Assembly: GCA_021234155.1 (NCBI GenBank)
Contig: JAJEKV010000236.1
Location: 248,001 to 312,000 of the forward strand
Direction of reading: 5' to 3'
Source of the DNA: Isoetes taiwanensis
Lineage: Eukaryota; Streptophyta; Lycopodiopsida; Isoetales; Isoetaceae
Length of the DNA stretch: 64,000 bases
Shown here piece by piece: positions 10,130-22,000 of this stretch. How positions within the stretch are numbered: position 1 is the stretch's first letter; each line of letters begins with the position of its first letter. Made by a program: the position numbers and the translations under genes. Below the pieces are notes generated by a model. The model searched no databases. It was not told the DNA's origin and saw nothing but the letters and a program-made list of their open reading frames with translations.

Positions 10130-13100
10130 ATGAAGATTATGACATGGAACTTAAGGGGTATTAAAGGACCTGTCAAAAGGAGAAGGGCTATTTCTCAAAT
10201 CAAGGATTATCATGCAGATATCATTCTCCTCCAAGAGCTTAGACTCCCAAATTTCGAATGTTCTAATTTAGCAAATTGGATTGGCCCTGGGTTCTCTTCT
10301 CTTTGGATTGATGCCACTATGACCTCTGGTGGTCTAATCATTATTTGGAAGAATATTACTCATACATTGATCTACAATAGTCCCTATAAGTGTTGGCAGG
10401 CTGTGATTTTTAACCACAATGATTCCCAATTTGGCATCATAAATATATATGCTTCCACAAGCTCTAAAGAAAGAGAAAAACTATGGCTTGATATCAAAAC
10501 TTGGCTTCTTGATCATAATTCTGTTTCATGGATATTAGCTGGTGATTTTAACAATACCCCATCCTGGGACCTTAAGGTGGGGAAAAATATTAATATGACA
10601 GTGGCTGAGAAATTAAATTGGGGGAGCCTTTTGGATACATTCCTATTTACTCATATTCCCTCTTCCACAGCCAAATTCACTTGGTCTAATAAACAAAAGG
10701 GCAACTCCAGAGTCTTCTGTGCTCTAGACAGATTTTATATAAATAATTCTAGCCATGATTTTTGGGATAATTGCATTGTTTTCAGTGATGAGAAAACTTC
10801 AGTCTCGGATCACCAGCCTCAATTTCTTGAAACTAAGCATCTCCCCGCCGAGTTAAGAAGTCAGGGAATATTCCTTTTAAATTCAATTGTTCCTTGCTCA
10901 GCAATGAGAAATTCTGCAATGAATTTAAGTCCTATTATGCCAGTTTACCTAAAATTAGAGCTCGCTCATCTATGAAGGATTTTTATGTTAAAGTTAAATC
11001 TTCCAAATCATGGATTAAAGAATGGTCCAGAACTGATTGGGAGAGGAAAAGAGCAGAAAAGATAAATTATCTTATGCAAATCCAGACAGTCAGGCTAAAT
11101 CTTCAATCTGACCCTCTTAATCCTGTTTTACACTTGCAAGAAAGTGCTTTGGAGCAATCAATTAAAAACATCGAAGATTTAGAGGCCAAAGGTGCTGCCA
11201 TCAGGTCCAAAGTAAAATTCTATTCCTCAATGGATAGTAGCAACTCCAAATTCTTTTTTAGAGTTGCTAAGAATAGGCTCCTCAAGAGTCAGCTCACTTC
11301 TATTACCAATGATCAGGGCAATATTCTTGATTCATCCAAAGACATTGCAGACTTCTTCTACTCAAAATATTGTAATATTTTTGCATCTAACTCTGATATC
11401 CCATGGTCTGATGCTCCTGCTTCTGATTTCATTGATCTTTTAAATTCCCTTCCAGACAATATCATTGATCCTTTATCTCCCAATGTGGAACTTCTCCCCT
11501 CTGAAGATGAAGTTAAATTCACTCTTACCAGCCTTGCCAAGGGTAAAAGCCCAGGTACTGATGGCCTGCCTCCAGAATTTTTCCTTCACTTCTGGGATGA
11601 ATTTAAATTTGATCTTACATCTATGGTGCATGGTTTTTGGCTCAATAATCATCTTCACCCTGCTATCTCCTCAGGATTTATCTCTCTTATCCCAAAAGTG
11701 GATAGCCCTTCTATGTTCAATGAGTGGAGACCAATTTCCTTGACCAATTCAACCTACAAAATCTGTGCCAAGATTTTAGCAAATAGAATCAAGGGTTTTT
11801 TGCAAAAGAATATCAGTATGCATCAGTCTGCCTTCCTTCCTAACAGGTTCATATTGGATAATTATATTGCTGCTATGGAGGGCTTGCACTGGGCTAGAAT
11901 CTCGAATCAAAATTCTGTTCTCCTCAAGTTAGATTTTTCCAAAGCTTTTGATACTGTGAGGTGGGACTTCTTGATTCTCTCTCTAAAGAAAATAGGAATT
12001 CCTTCAAAAATTATTGATCTTATCATGGGGCTTAATTTTCGTGCTCAATCTGCAATCTTAGTTAATGGCTCTCCTGGCAAATTCTTCAATTTACAAAAAG
12101 GGGTGAGACAAGGATGTCCTTTGGCTCCATATTTGTTTATCACTGTGGCTGAGCAGCTTACCAAAATTATCATGCATCATCAAAATTGTGGTAATCTGAA
12201 AGGCTTAAACATGCCAGGGGGGGGATTCACAACTCACTATGCTGCAGTATGCAGATGACTCCTTCAGCTTCTTACAGAATGATGTCAGTAATATTGAATT
12301 CTTCATCAAGATCTTAAAAGGTTTTAGTGCAGCATCTGGTATCTACCTTAATATGGACAAATGTATAATAATTGGTGCTAGTGATCAGCCTGATATCTTA
12401 GGCATTAAATGCATTCCAGTAAATCAGACATGCACATTGTTAGGAATGCCTTTAGCCTTAGATATTTCAATTAAAGATCTTTGGTCTCCTATTGTCTCAA
12501 AAATCAGAAAGAAGCTTAAAAACTATGGCAGTTGTCTTTCAATTGCAGGCAGAACAATCATTGCATCTTCTGTGCTTGCAAGTTCTCATATTTATTTTTC
12601 ATCTGCACTGCTTGCTCCCAAATGCATTTACCTACAGATTGAAAAGATAATCAGAAACTTCATTTGGGGCAAAAATCATATGGTTAGTTGGAAATATGTC
12701 ACTCAGAGTAAAATGGCAGGGGGTCTAGGCTGCAAAAACCTTCAACTCCAGGGTTATGCTCTAGCAGGTAAATATGTTTGGAGGGCCTTGCTCAGTCAAG
12801 ATAATCCTGCTGCTAAATTTATCTATTTCTGGCTGAACAAAAGCACAATAGAGGGTCATTCTACATTTGAACATGCTTTGCCATCTTCTGCTTTCAATAG
12901 GCTTAAGCCAGCAGCCAATTCGTCTCCTCTAATGAGAAATCTCTGGAATCCTGCTCTGGCTAAAGCTAATTTGGTACCCTTGGCAATCAATCATCCTAGA
13001 ATATATAAGAAATGGACATCTGCTGGCATCAAAACTTTGGGAGACATTTGGTTTAATGGTAGATGGACTACTTGGACCAGATTCAAAGCCAGAGTCAATG

Positions 13101-13897
13101 GTACCTCTACTGACAGGACACTCTTTAAGTACATTTTAAATAAGGTGTCTTCTTATAGTTTGCATGGTTCTGCCTCAGCTCTTATTGATTGGAATCACAA
13201 AGGTAAATATCTTTACAAAGTTGGTCCTATCTATAAATTCTTGACAAATGCCAATCAAATTTCAAAAGCTTGCCTTTATTGGAATATTCCAGCTGAATCT
13301 GGGATCTCTCTCTTTAAGAATGTATGGAATTCATACTGTGCTCCTAAAATATCTTATTTTATCTGGTTGCTTGCAAACAAGAGTATTCCCAATTTGGAGA
13401 CTTTGTGTAGACACTCCTCGTATGCTAATGCTAATGTCACAAACAATTCTGTCTTAAGTCCATCTTGCCCTCTTCTCTGCAATAATATTGAAGACATTGA
13501 CCATATCTTCTCATGTCCAAAGCTAACTTCTTTCTGGATCTGGTTTGAACATGTTTTCCAAATTAGCAGACCAAGAAGTATTGTTAACTTTCTTATTTCT
13601 GATAATAAAGTTAAAAACTCTATTTCTTTTATAGCTCTATGGAATATTTGGAAACATAGAAATAGATGTTTGCATGGGGGGCATACCATTTCGACATTCT
13701 GGATTAAATTACAGGTTATTTATGATGTTGAGCTGACTGTTACTGCTTATAAGCATAAAAATGGTGACTCACAAATTGACAACTGCTGGTTATCTATTGG
13801 GAATTTCTCAGGAGCTTATGGTTTTTTTAAACTATTTTGTAATCAAACATTGTCTAATTCTGAATATGTTCATGCTAGATTATCTGAGGAATTGTAA
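10130..13897 (+). pseudogene. LINE ORF2: endonuclease, reverse transcriptase, Cys/His tail
   Basis: The start ATG lies 33 nt after ORF1. The APE-like endonuclease shows MTWNLRG, LLQELR, AGDFNNTPSWD and the closing SDHQP. A linker follows, then the RT domain with KSPGTDGLPPEFF, FLPNRFILDN, KLDFSKAFDTV, GVRQGCPLAPYL and the catalytic YADD at 12248-12259. The C-terminal part has a zf-RVT-like pattern (W..Y.APKISYFIWLL..., then C and H residues up to IDHIFSCPKL). The protein nicks target DNA and copies element RNA in the nucleus. Two frameshifts break it: one at about 10850-10862 just after the endonuclease, and one at the G8 run 12217-12224 just before YADD, where a homopolymer slip is the simplest cause. 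Otherwise it is full length (about 1,255 codons). Confidence 0.9.
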
Positions 13898-14339
13898 AGT
13901 CAAGCTCAATCTTGACCTTGATGATGCTGAACTTTACAAATATCCTTACCCAAGGAAGTTATCTGTTCACAGAATTTGGGATTACAATCAGTGGACTGGA
14001 TCAGTAAGGGGAAGATTAATCCAAAGTATTCAGCAAGTTCAGCAGAAAGAGTTAGAATGGGGTAATGAATTCTGCAAGGAAACATATCTTATGGTCATTC
14101 TCTATAGGTTCTTGGAAAATAACAGTGCAAACATGGCAGAACAACAGTTTCAGTTTTATAGGGAATGCTACTATTATCACAGGGGGAGAGCAGATTGTTA
14201 TGGCACCATGATTCACCTCATGTCCACTTGTAACTCAGACAGGTTGATTGAGTTAGTTAATTGGGGAAACAAGGGAAATCCCATTCTGCTTCCTCACTTC
14301 CGAGACCACTTCCATTTCTTGGACACTTATGATTTCTGA
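13866..14339 (+). CDS. LINE ORF3, intact, unknown function
   Basis: An ATG at 13866 overlaps the last 32 nt of ORF2 in another frame and opens 157 codons to a TGA at 14337-14339. The peptide is balanced and globular-looking. It has an acidic start (LDLDDAELYKYPYPRKL), an aromatic-rich middle (HRIWDYNQWTGSVRG) and a Tyr/Cys/His patch (FYRECYYYHRGRADCYG). It carries no stop or frameshift even though ORF1 and ORF2 do. Plant L1 elements normally end with ORF2, so this is an extra gene or a captured host fragment. I recognise no family. The ORF2 overlap suggests reinitiation after the ORF2 stop. Confidence 0.5.
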   Translation: MFMLDYLRNCKVKLNLDLDDAELYKYPYPRKLSVHRIWDYNQWTGSVRGRLIQSIQQVQQKELEWGNEFCKETYLMVILYRFLENNSANMAEQQFQFYRECYYYHRGRADCYGTMIHLMSTCNSDRLIELVNWGNKGNPILLPHFRDHFHFLDTYDF

Positions 14340-14739
14340 TACTCTCTGTCTTACCCATGTTTGGCTCCTTTTTTACTCAGGTTCTTTACCAGGTTTCTGG
14401 CTCTTTGGTATCTGCAGTTGCTTCTCAAGTTATCAAATTTTACCTGCCTGATGGAGCAACCCGGCATTATATGGAGGTTTTTTCAAGAGTTCTCTTATAC
14501 AACGAACAGAAGGCAATTACACAGAAGGCAAATTTCAAGATATTCTATAACATTTAGTTTTAAATTTTATGCTCTCATGCATAAAGCTCAAATTCTAAAT
14601 TACATGCTAATTTTGATGCTACTCCTGATCTGAATTGAGGCTACTTCTTATCTCAATTCTTATTATGATGATCAAATATTTGATCTCAACTCTATGTTTA
14701 TTTATTTTCCATAATTAATGACTAAAAAGCTTCACTCTC

Positions 14740-14758
14740 AAAAAAAAAAAAAAAAAAA
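14740..14758 (+). repeat. LINE poly-A tail (19 A)
   Basis: A run of 19 adenines closes the LINE and is followed directly by TGTGGTTT, the candidate target-site duplication. Confidence 0.85.
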
Positions 14759-14877
14759 TGTGGTTTGGTTATACCTTCTGCCTTTTGTAAATTTATGCCT
14801 TCTGTTTTTTTCTAATTCTGTTGTACTTACATGCTGCCTACAAATTACATGTAAACTGATATTGGATGATTGTGCAG

Positions 14878-14994
14878 TACCTAGCACAAGGAAGGATGCC
14901 AGCACAAGCAACAGCTGTACCATCAACATCAAATTTTGTATCACAACGAAATAATGAATCTAAGGTAGCAGTTGCAGCCAATGGATCATCTTAA
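14878..14994 (+). CDS. Probable terminal exon of a host gene, unknown protein
   Basis: After a strong acceptor (GATTGTGCAG|) the frame TAC CTA GCA... stays open for 38 residues to TAA at 14992-14994. The peptide, beginning YLAQGRMPAQATAVPSTSN and ending KVAVAANGSS, has the Ala/Ser-rich look of a soluble protein's C-terminus. Its upstream exons are not identifiable in the window with matching phase. The L1 ends only 120 bp before it, so the LINE probably sits in this gene's last intron. I do not recognise the protein. Confidence 0.45.
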   Translation, partial: YLAQGRMPAQATAVPSTSNFVSQRNNESKVAVAANGSS

Positions 14995-17560
14995 ATGATG
15001 GTTCTATCAATGAAAGCTAAAACTTACTGTTATGAGACCACAGGGAATTCTAAGTGTGCTTATGATAAGTTATAGTATTTAAAGGTTATATAGGATCGTC
15101 TCAAGCTAGTTTCTTAAGAACAGACATGTGCTCCTCTTCTTTGGGAAATGTTCATCTTTTGTATTTTGAAAAAATATTATAAATAGCTTGATCTTTTTTG
15201 CAGTCAACAATGACTGTTTAAGCATAGAAGAAAGCAACAGGCAACTATTTCTTAACGCTCCTGCAACAATATTATAGGCATCCTTCTTTCACGGATGCAC
15301 TATTCAGTACTTGAGTCTCATCAAGAACTATATACTGCCATATTCTTACCTTCAACAAAAAAGAGTATTCCAAAATTATAGCTGTACACTTTAACATCTA
15401 CAACCTTAAAGCAAAAAATACAGAGGCCAGCAGCATGCAAGTGTCAGCGACAACAACACCATTGCAGTTGTGGACTACACAAAGGTAGATGAACAATGAA
15501 TTGTTCCTTAACTACTTCATAAAAACAAAGGCAGCACCAAAGAAAGTTACATACAATACATATGGCATCTGGAAAATAGATGCCATCCTACCAGTCACAT
15601 GCTGCTAAAAACCAATGTTAAAATCCAGGAACGCAACATTCCTAAGAATGAATCACAAGGCAAAGGATGGGCTGATATGATTTCTCACATTGAAACAAAA
15701 GAAAAAGGATCGGCAGATGGCAATTCTCACAAAAAAAACAAAATAAAAGTGATGGGATAAAAGTGCTCCTGATAATGATGTAACAGAAATAAGAACTCAT
15801 GATACAAATGACCGAAGAAACTACAATATGTCTGTAGAGTTTGTGTTGCTTTACATCAAATACAATATGGTTGTGAAGATTGTGTTCCTTTCTTCTTCTT
15901 CTATATTTGAATACCTATATAATAAACTGCACTTTGGCAAAAATCAAATTGGGAAGACTGTTGAAGCACACCATGCAAAGTTCATAGAAGATAAACTCCA
16001 CAGAATATTTTCTGTTTCCTGCACAGTAGTAAAATTCGACCTTAGATTGCTTATGCTATTTTATATACTGTAAAATTTGACCACCAACAGTTGAATAGTT
16101 TTATTGATTTTGGAGATAAATTGCATCAAAAATTATCTATGTATACACAAAATTAGACACCTCTTCAAAAAGATAAGTAGTAAATTGTATTACTTCCTAT
16201 GATTACAAGGGATGAACAGTCAGTATATAGTCATGTTAATAGTTATAAGTGGAAAACTCACAGAGGCAACAAAATATCTATTAGATAAAAGTAAACATTT
16301 AGAAGTTCTTCTGGTCATCCTGTGCTCCACCACGATAGATGTTCATTGTCCATTCAACCTCACCTATGACTCGGAATTCCAATGTATCACCAACTTTAAG
16401 AGAATAGTGGCTGACTAGCAGATCCCAATTATGACTCAAACAATATCGACTATGATAGTTGAGTAAATAAAATATCCAATTATGCCTAATGAGGCATTCA
16501 AAATTTAGCAAAGGCTAAGTTTATAGTAAAGTGGGAAACAAAAGGATATTACAAGGTTCATTATTACATGGAAAATCTGTACTTGTGATCTTTGTTGAAG
16601 GTACATATTTGATAGCAAAGATTTTATTAGCACTACGATGTAATAAAACATGTTATTGGGTGTTCGACTAGTCTCTGTAATACTTCAGCAAGCCAAATCT
16701 TATTCCCAAGCACAACTCAATGATTTATCTAGTCAACTAATTGCCTCTCACATGTTTCAAAGGCAAATCTTTCTGGAATACTTTAATGTCTTTGAAAATC
16801 TGTCTACTATAAGTCATACATATAAATCTTCCCGTTTCTTAACTACACCTACTTTTTTCTATGTCCACGTTTGTAGGGGTCAGCTTTGTGTACTTTTGGA
16901 ATATTATTTCGTAGCATCACAAATTATTATACAATTTCAAGAATTGCGAAATTACTTCTCGAAGTTGAAGTGTAACATGTGGAAATGAACGTGAGATATC
17001 CTGTACTGCCAATGTATTAATTGCAGGCATCTCATGAGATAATGTATTAAATAACATCTTATGGAAATCTATATGTAATTTGAACGTTTTCACCCTTTTT
17101 TATCGAGATAATTATATCAAATTACTCTTCCTTGTAAACATCTTCTTTATATTCATAGCCATCCATTACTATTACATGCAAAGTCAAATATTTGGTGCAA
17201 AAATATTTCTATTTAGTAACTAGTCCACTAAATTTAAACGAGTCAGAAAAGAGATCTTCATGGCAAAATGAGAACATCTCTAAGAGAAATGTTCTTATAG
17301 AGTGCCCAAGATCTATAAATTATGAACTGCTCCTACATGATGTTGAGGCAATTCATATATATTCATTCTAACTAACATAACCAGCTCTAGAACCTTGAAC
17401 ATTGCCACCAAAAATAAGTCTACGGAAAATTTATTCGTACAATACACAATTCATTTTGCACAGACCTTAAATAACAAGGGACTTGTAATAAATATAACAA
17501 TTATGATAAAATGTGCACGGTGAGCTTGCAGAGATCGCCGCCCCATCGCCGCTGCGGTTT
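14995..17560. other. No gene recognised
   Basis: This AT-rich stretch contains only short open frames without domains on either strand. The first few hundred bases could be the 3' UTR of the exon ending at 14994. I see no tRNA, repeat array or mobile-element end here. Confidence 0.5.
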
Positions 17561-17565
17561 TGGAA

Positions 17566-17704
17566 GGAGTAATTTCAATCGCCTTGAAATTTCTTGTGGA
17601 AATTTTCAGCTGACCTGGCGGGCCACGAGCGGCGGAGCCGCGAGTGGTGCTGCCAGGTCTGCCGAAAATTTCCACAAGAAATTTCATGGCGATTAAAATT
17701 CTCC
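17566..17704. mobile_element. Foldback element, 54-bp arms
   Basis: The arm 17566-17619 is the reverse complement of 17652-17704 with only a few mismatches (shared core GAAATTTCTTGTGGAAATTT). A 32-bp GC-rich loop (ggccacgagcggcgg...) separates them. No coding. It may be a small MITE or one complex end of the neighbouring element. Confidence 0.65.
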
Positions 17705-17706
17705 GA

Positions 17707-18181
17707 CGAAATTTTAACTACCTTAAAATTTTAGCCTAAAGAAGAAAAAATCAGAAAATCAGCCTGTTCTTGAGGATATCTGATTCAAGACAGAAAGAAA
17801 TACCTCCACTTCAACCGGATTCATGCACTGAAGAAAGAAAATGAGAGAAGCAAGACGTGAATCATGATCCAAATCGTTTCTGTCTTGAGCTCGTTTCTGT
17901 CTAGGGCCACCGGATTTGTCTTAAGAACGGCAAGATCGGCATCAAAGCTTCATTCATCGCCTCAGAGGTTCAGATTCTTTACAACGGGAGCAGGCGGCGC
18001 TCAGATAGCAAAAATAGAGGGGAAGAAACAGGGAACAGGCAGAAACAGGGGCAGAAACAGATCGGCAGAAACAGAGGGAGAAGGCGGCGACGCCCAAAAC
18101 GCCCTCACGACGTCAACATGAAATTTCAGGTTTTAAAATTTAGCTGAAATAGGGCAAAATTTTAAGGTGGTTAAAATTTCG
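17707..18181. mobile_element. TIR-flanked element of about 475 bp
   Basis: The ends 17707-17736 (CGAAATTTTAACTACC...) and 18153-18181 (...GGTGGTTAAAATTTCG) are inverted copies about 29 bp long with one or two mismatches. The interior, partly GC-rich with an Arg/Gly/Thr-rich open frame from 17864 to 18121, contains no transposase. It directly abuts the foldback 17566-17704, and the two may form one non-autonomous unit. Confidence 0.55.
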
Positions 18182-18514
18182 TAAAATTAAAATGAGTGTA
18201 TATTAGGCACCTCACAGCAAATGTACATGTTTATTTCATTCATTTAATGACCTTCATTAACGAAAATACCAAATAAATATACAACTTTTTAATCCAACAT
18301 ACTCAAACACATCGCTGCAGCAATTTAAGTGCACAGTGTCTGCCCCATTTCTGACTGGTTTGTGCTGAATAGAAACGCCATGACGATATGACGATATGGT
18401 GCACCAGAGATGAGATTATAAAGCTGCCAATTGAGCAGCAAGCAAGATTACGTACAATTTAGAAGGAAACATAGAAGAAAAACTGTGAATAAGATACTCT
18501 GCTACCGAGAAATT

Positions 18515-18691
18515 ATGGCGCACGGGAAGGAGCATCTCACTCTGATAAGGGCGAGCTTTGAAGAGCGATACAGGCTTGGCAAAATTCTGGGCGATGGCCC
18601 TTCTTGGCAGGTTAAGCTCCTCACTGACAGATTTACGCATCACCACTATGCCATTGCCATAGCCAGTTTCATGTGCCATAGCCAGTTATAG
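18515..18691 (+). pseudogene. Protein kinase N-lobe fragment
   Basis: From the ATG at 18515 the frame reads into FEERYRLGKILGDGPSWQVK, then TDRFTHHHYAIAI. This matches kinase subdomains I-II: a hydrophobic lead-in, Gly loop GxGxxxxV, then the V/Y-A-I-K strand. The invariant lysine is replaced (YAIAI), and the frame dissolves into three copies of 'tgccatagccagtt' before a stop at 18689. No downstream catalytic loop or DFG follows, so it is a fragment of the first exon of a Ser/Thr kinase, perhaps of the CDPK/CIPK/SnRK group. That subgroup is a guess. Confidence 0.4.
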
Positions 18692-18771
18692 ACTCTAAAT
18701 TCATGCGCCATAGCCAGTTTCAGGAGAAGCTCCTTCCGTGGCTGCTGCTAGAGGTAAGATGCAGAAGACCC

Positions 18772-19093
18772 GGGTAAAAGCATGTTAGGGTGTCCCTTAA
18801 AAAGTATTATTTAGTGACTAAAAAGGTACCTAAAAAGGTAGCCAGGACTGGGTACTGGGTACCTGTATAATATCTCAATATAAGGTATGTTTTAGAACTT
18901 TTTATATATATATTGGTCTCCGATCGCATTATCTTTATCTTAACTTTGAATATTACCACGTCCTTGACTTTTATTTTGGATTTTTGTATTAGTTTTAATG
19001 AAAAGAAAAATGAGAAAGTACCCAGTTCTGAAGTACCTAGTGTATGTACTTTTGCAGGTTCCAAAAGTGGTACACCCTAACATGCTTTTACCC
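18772..19093. mobile_element. MITE, 22-bp perfect TIRs, 4-bp TSD (ACCC)
   Basis: The outer 22 bp at 18772-18793 (starts GGGTAAAAGCATGTTAGG) and 19072-19093 are perfect inverted copies. ACCC flanks both sides (18768-18771 and 19094-19097), giving a 4-bp target-site duplication. The 322-bp element has no coding capacity. Its terminus resembles that of the element at 25990-26240. Confidence 0.85.
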
Positions 19094-19099
19094 ACCCAT

Positions 19100-22000
19100 A
19101 AACAAAAGTTAGCTTAAGCTTTTCCATCAAACTTGTTTCTTTTGCTGGTAAGCTGGAGGACTGCTGATAAGCTGGATAGATGGCTATGGCATTCCGGTAG
19201 CAAAATCTCTAATATTGGCTCCCCAAATGTGAAAACCTTGCAATCCTGTGCATGGGGATCCGGAAGCTTGATGCATTTGTTTGGTTTGGCTACACAAACT
19301 CCAACAGACTGCAGCAAGATCCCTAAGACTGGTTCCGAAAAATGGGGCAAAACCATGCAATCCTCTGTATGGCGACCCTAATACAGAAGCTCGGGCTATG
19401 GCAAGCGCTAGCTATGGCAAATTAGATGCTCGGGTTATGCCGAGCTCCGGCTATGGCGAAACAGAGCGCTCCTCCCTTTCAAGCTTGGAGCTCGTTGGTG
19501 AGTTGGGCGTCCAGACATGACGTGTCGCTAATGTTTATTCAAATTTCAAATTATCCCCCATGACTTTTATCGTTTGTGGTGGGCCGCAAGCTCGATACTC
19601 AAAATTCTCAAAATTCGGGTTTTTTCTCTGAGGAATTAATTCGTGCTTAGTCTGCCATTAACTGCACAATTAACTATGTGATTCTGGATGTGATGTTCCC
19701 GAGAAATATATGCCATAAATACGTATATTTCTAGGCCCGTCACTATACAAGTCTATCATTATAGCCTTGTATACCATAGTCGGTGGCAAAAGGGAGCATG
19801 GAAGTTATTCATATAACTTAGCCAACCTTAGGCTAAGGCCATTTGCACATGGCCTTAACCTATTGGGCACCCGCCACAAGGAAGCACCCCATTCTAGCCA
19901 CGTGGCAGGTGACATCAACCCTAACATATAAATGGCCAAACCCTAACCCTAGGCCATTTTTCTGGCTCCAATAGTTTGGGAACCTTGTTCGCGCTTGAAA
20001 CTCCGTTTCGAGAATCATCTATTGTGGCACATCATAGCACAACAGCCAGCCCCCAGAGCGTGCGCGCATCAGGAGAAGTGGGAGCTATGTCGAACCCCTT
20101 GAAGGTCGTGGAGATGCCGGGAGCAGAAGGGAGTTGCTCAGGAGCAGGTATTTGGGTTAGAGTCCTTTGTAGATCATCTGGAAGTTAGGATTTCAGATGA
20201 GTTAGCATTTCGTATCTCTAGTAGAGCCATCCTAGAACCCTCAGTCTAGATCTTGAACTCTAATCAATGAACCCTAACTGTAAGTTAGATGCATGTGATT
20301 AGGTTTATATGTTATTCTTATTATGTATCATGTTATGTGGATATGTGATGTTGGTGGATCATGTTTGCCCCTCTTGTATTAGGAAGGGGGGTAGAGACCT
20401 AGTAGCCATTAAGTAGATGATGCTCCTAGTTTAGACCCCTTAGTTCCTATTATATGCGGCCTGTGCATAGGAACCCACCCGGCTACGGGAGCTATGATGT
20501 GACTTAGCACCATACAACGGGGCTAGTGGCAAAGTGGAAGGAGGTCCCTACTGAGCGCAGCTACTGGGGACCCATAGCGGGCTAGACCTATAGTCGGTCA
20601 CTTCGAGAGGGCCGGGTATGGATCCGACACCTCCTGGGGCAATGTTGTCGCCCTGCCTCTCAAGAGTTGCAGGTGTCTGCCTGGCTCTTGTTTTGGGGGG
20701 TTAAGTCGGGTAAGGATCGTGTGTCACCACGATTCTCTAGCTGATCGTGGAGCCGCTAGACTCGGGAAGGGAGATGCAACCTTTCCTGCCTCATCGGACC
20801 AGGGAGATGAAACCCAGAGTAGTCTCGATGGGTGATGCCATGGGATTGCGTATCCGGTAGGCTATAGTCACGCCAGAGCCCAATTTAGCCAGTCTGCATA
20901 GTATGCACAGGAGGGGCGGATGGAGTGGTCAACCCTAGCCATTGTCTATAGCCAGCCCCGCCATTGTTATACCTCGGCCTGCTCTATCCTGTAGCCTAGC
21001 CGTCAGTCTACCTCCAGAACCTTCCTTTCTTCCTTCCTTATGAGTCTGAGCCTGGGTAGGAGCTCTCATGTTTTATGGCATTTGGTTCTCTCTGTTGTAT
21101 CTATGGATGTATGGATGTACTACCCTTCGAGGTAGTTAGATATATTGTTGTTGTTAGTGCTGACATTGTTTATGCTTCCGTTGTTATAGGAGCACATAGG
21201 GGAAGGGCGCGCAAGACACCTTTGTGTCCCCTTCTCGCACTAGGGACATCCTGGAGTGTGGGATAGACGAAGGGCCTATGCGGCCCGAGGGCCGGATGGG
21301 GGATTTCCTATGAGGTGTACGGTTGGGTACCGTATATTTTGTAGGGAGCGTCACACTGGAGGATAGAATATCTATGTTGGGACCTGGAACACATCATAGC
21401 ATTCCAAGGGCATTCCAAAACATGCCATCGAAAAACCTCCAAAATCCTCAAATCCATGGGAACAATATCCCGCGACCCATTCTTCCATCTGCTCCCTTTC
21501 AATGGCCCACTTTTTGCTTTTGAACACCCACATTTTGGCCCATAATTGCCCACTTTTACTATTTAATAACCCACATTTGCCTTTTAAAAGCCCACTTTAA
21601 GAACCATTAGAAATTGAACTAGATGCATGGTCTATTGTTGGGAAGTTGTGGGCCAATCAAGATAAAGTATGAGTAGTTAGTGGTCCATTGGAGGGCTTTT
21701 AGTGGTCCATTGAAGGGCATTTATGGTCTATTGGGGTCAAAATCACCATTCAAAAATCTTCATAAAAAGCTTCCAATTTGTCAAAATGACTAGTGTAGTA
21801 TCAATTGAAAGCTAAACTTTGAAATTTCATTATGTTATTTTAAAAATAATAAACCATCATAATAAAGCTTCTTTCCTTAAGTGAGCACTTTATGGGCACC
21901 CTCCCCTAGCTTCCAATAAATTCATAAACAGTGCCTTCTTATCATGTCTCATTGCTCTATCATTTTTTATGACCATTGGATTGTTAGATACTCTTTAGAA

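Larger units (their letters stand above)
6777..14758 (+). mobile_element. Nearly full-length plant L1 LINE
   Basis: This is an 8-kb non-LTR retrotransposon of the plant L1 clade. Order: 5' UTR (6777-7495), ORF1 (7496-10096), a 33-nt gap, ORF2 (10130-13897), an extra ORF3 (13866-14339), a 3' UTR and a 19-A tail (14740-14758). The boundaries rest on an 8-bp direct repeat, TGTGGTTT, at 6769-6776 and 14759-14766; this is short, so the 5' boundary is tentative. 'gcctt' array words lie on both sides, which supports the limits. Damage is light: one nonsense codon in ORF1 and two frameshifts in ORF2, so the insertion is fairly young but not autonomous as it stands. Confidence 0.85.

Noticed and set aside
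10894-11000. ORF2 second part as a separate gene start
   Set aside because: The sequence upstream in the same frame (GNIPFKFNCSLLSNEK) continues the LINE protein, so this is a frameshift and not a new start.
14357-14557. 65-codon frame after ORF3 in the LINE 3' UTR
   Set aside because: Short, overlapped by another open frame of similar length, with no supporting feature.
19518-21355. Possible solo LTR (TGACG...CGTCA ends, TATA-like box at 19926)
   Set aside because: No matching target-site duplication, no primer site and no second copy in the window.
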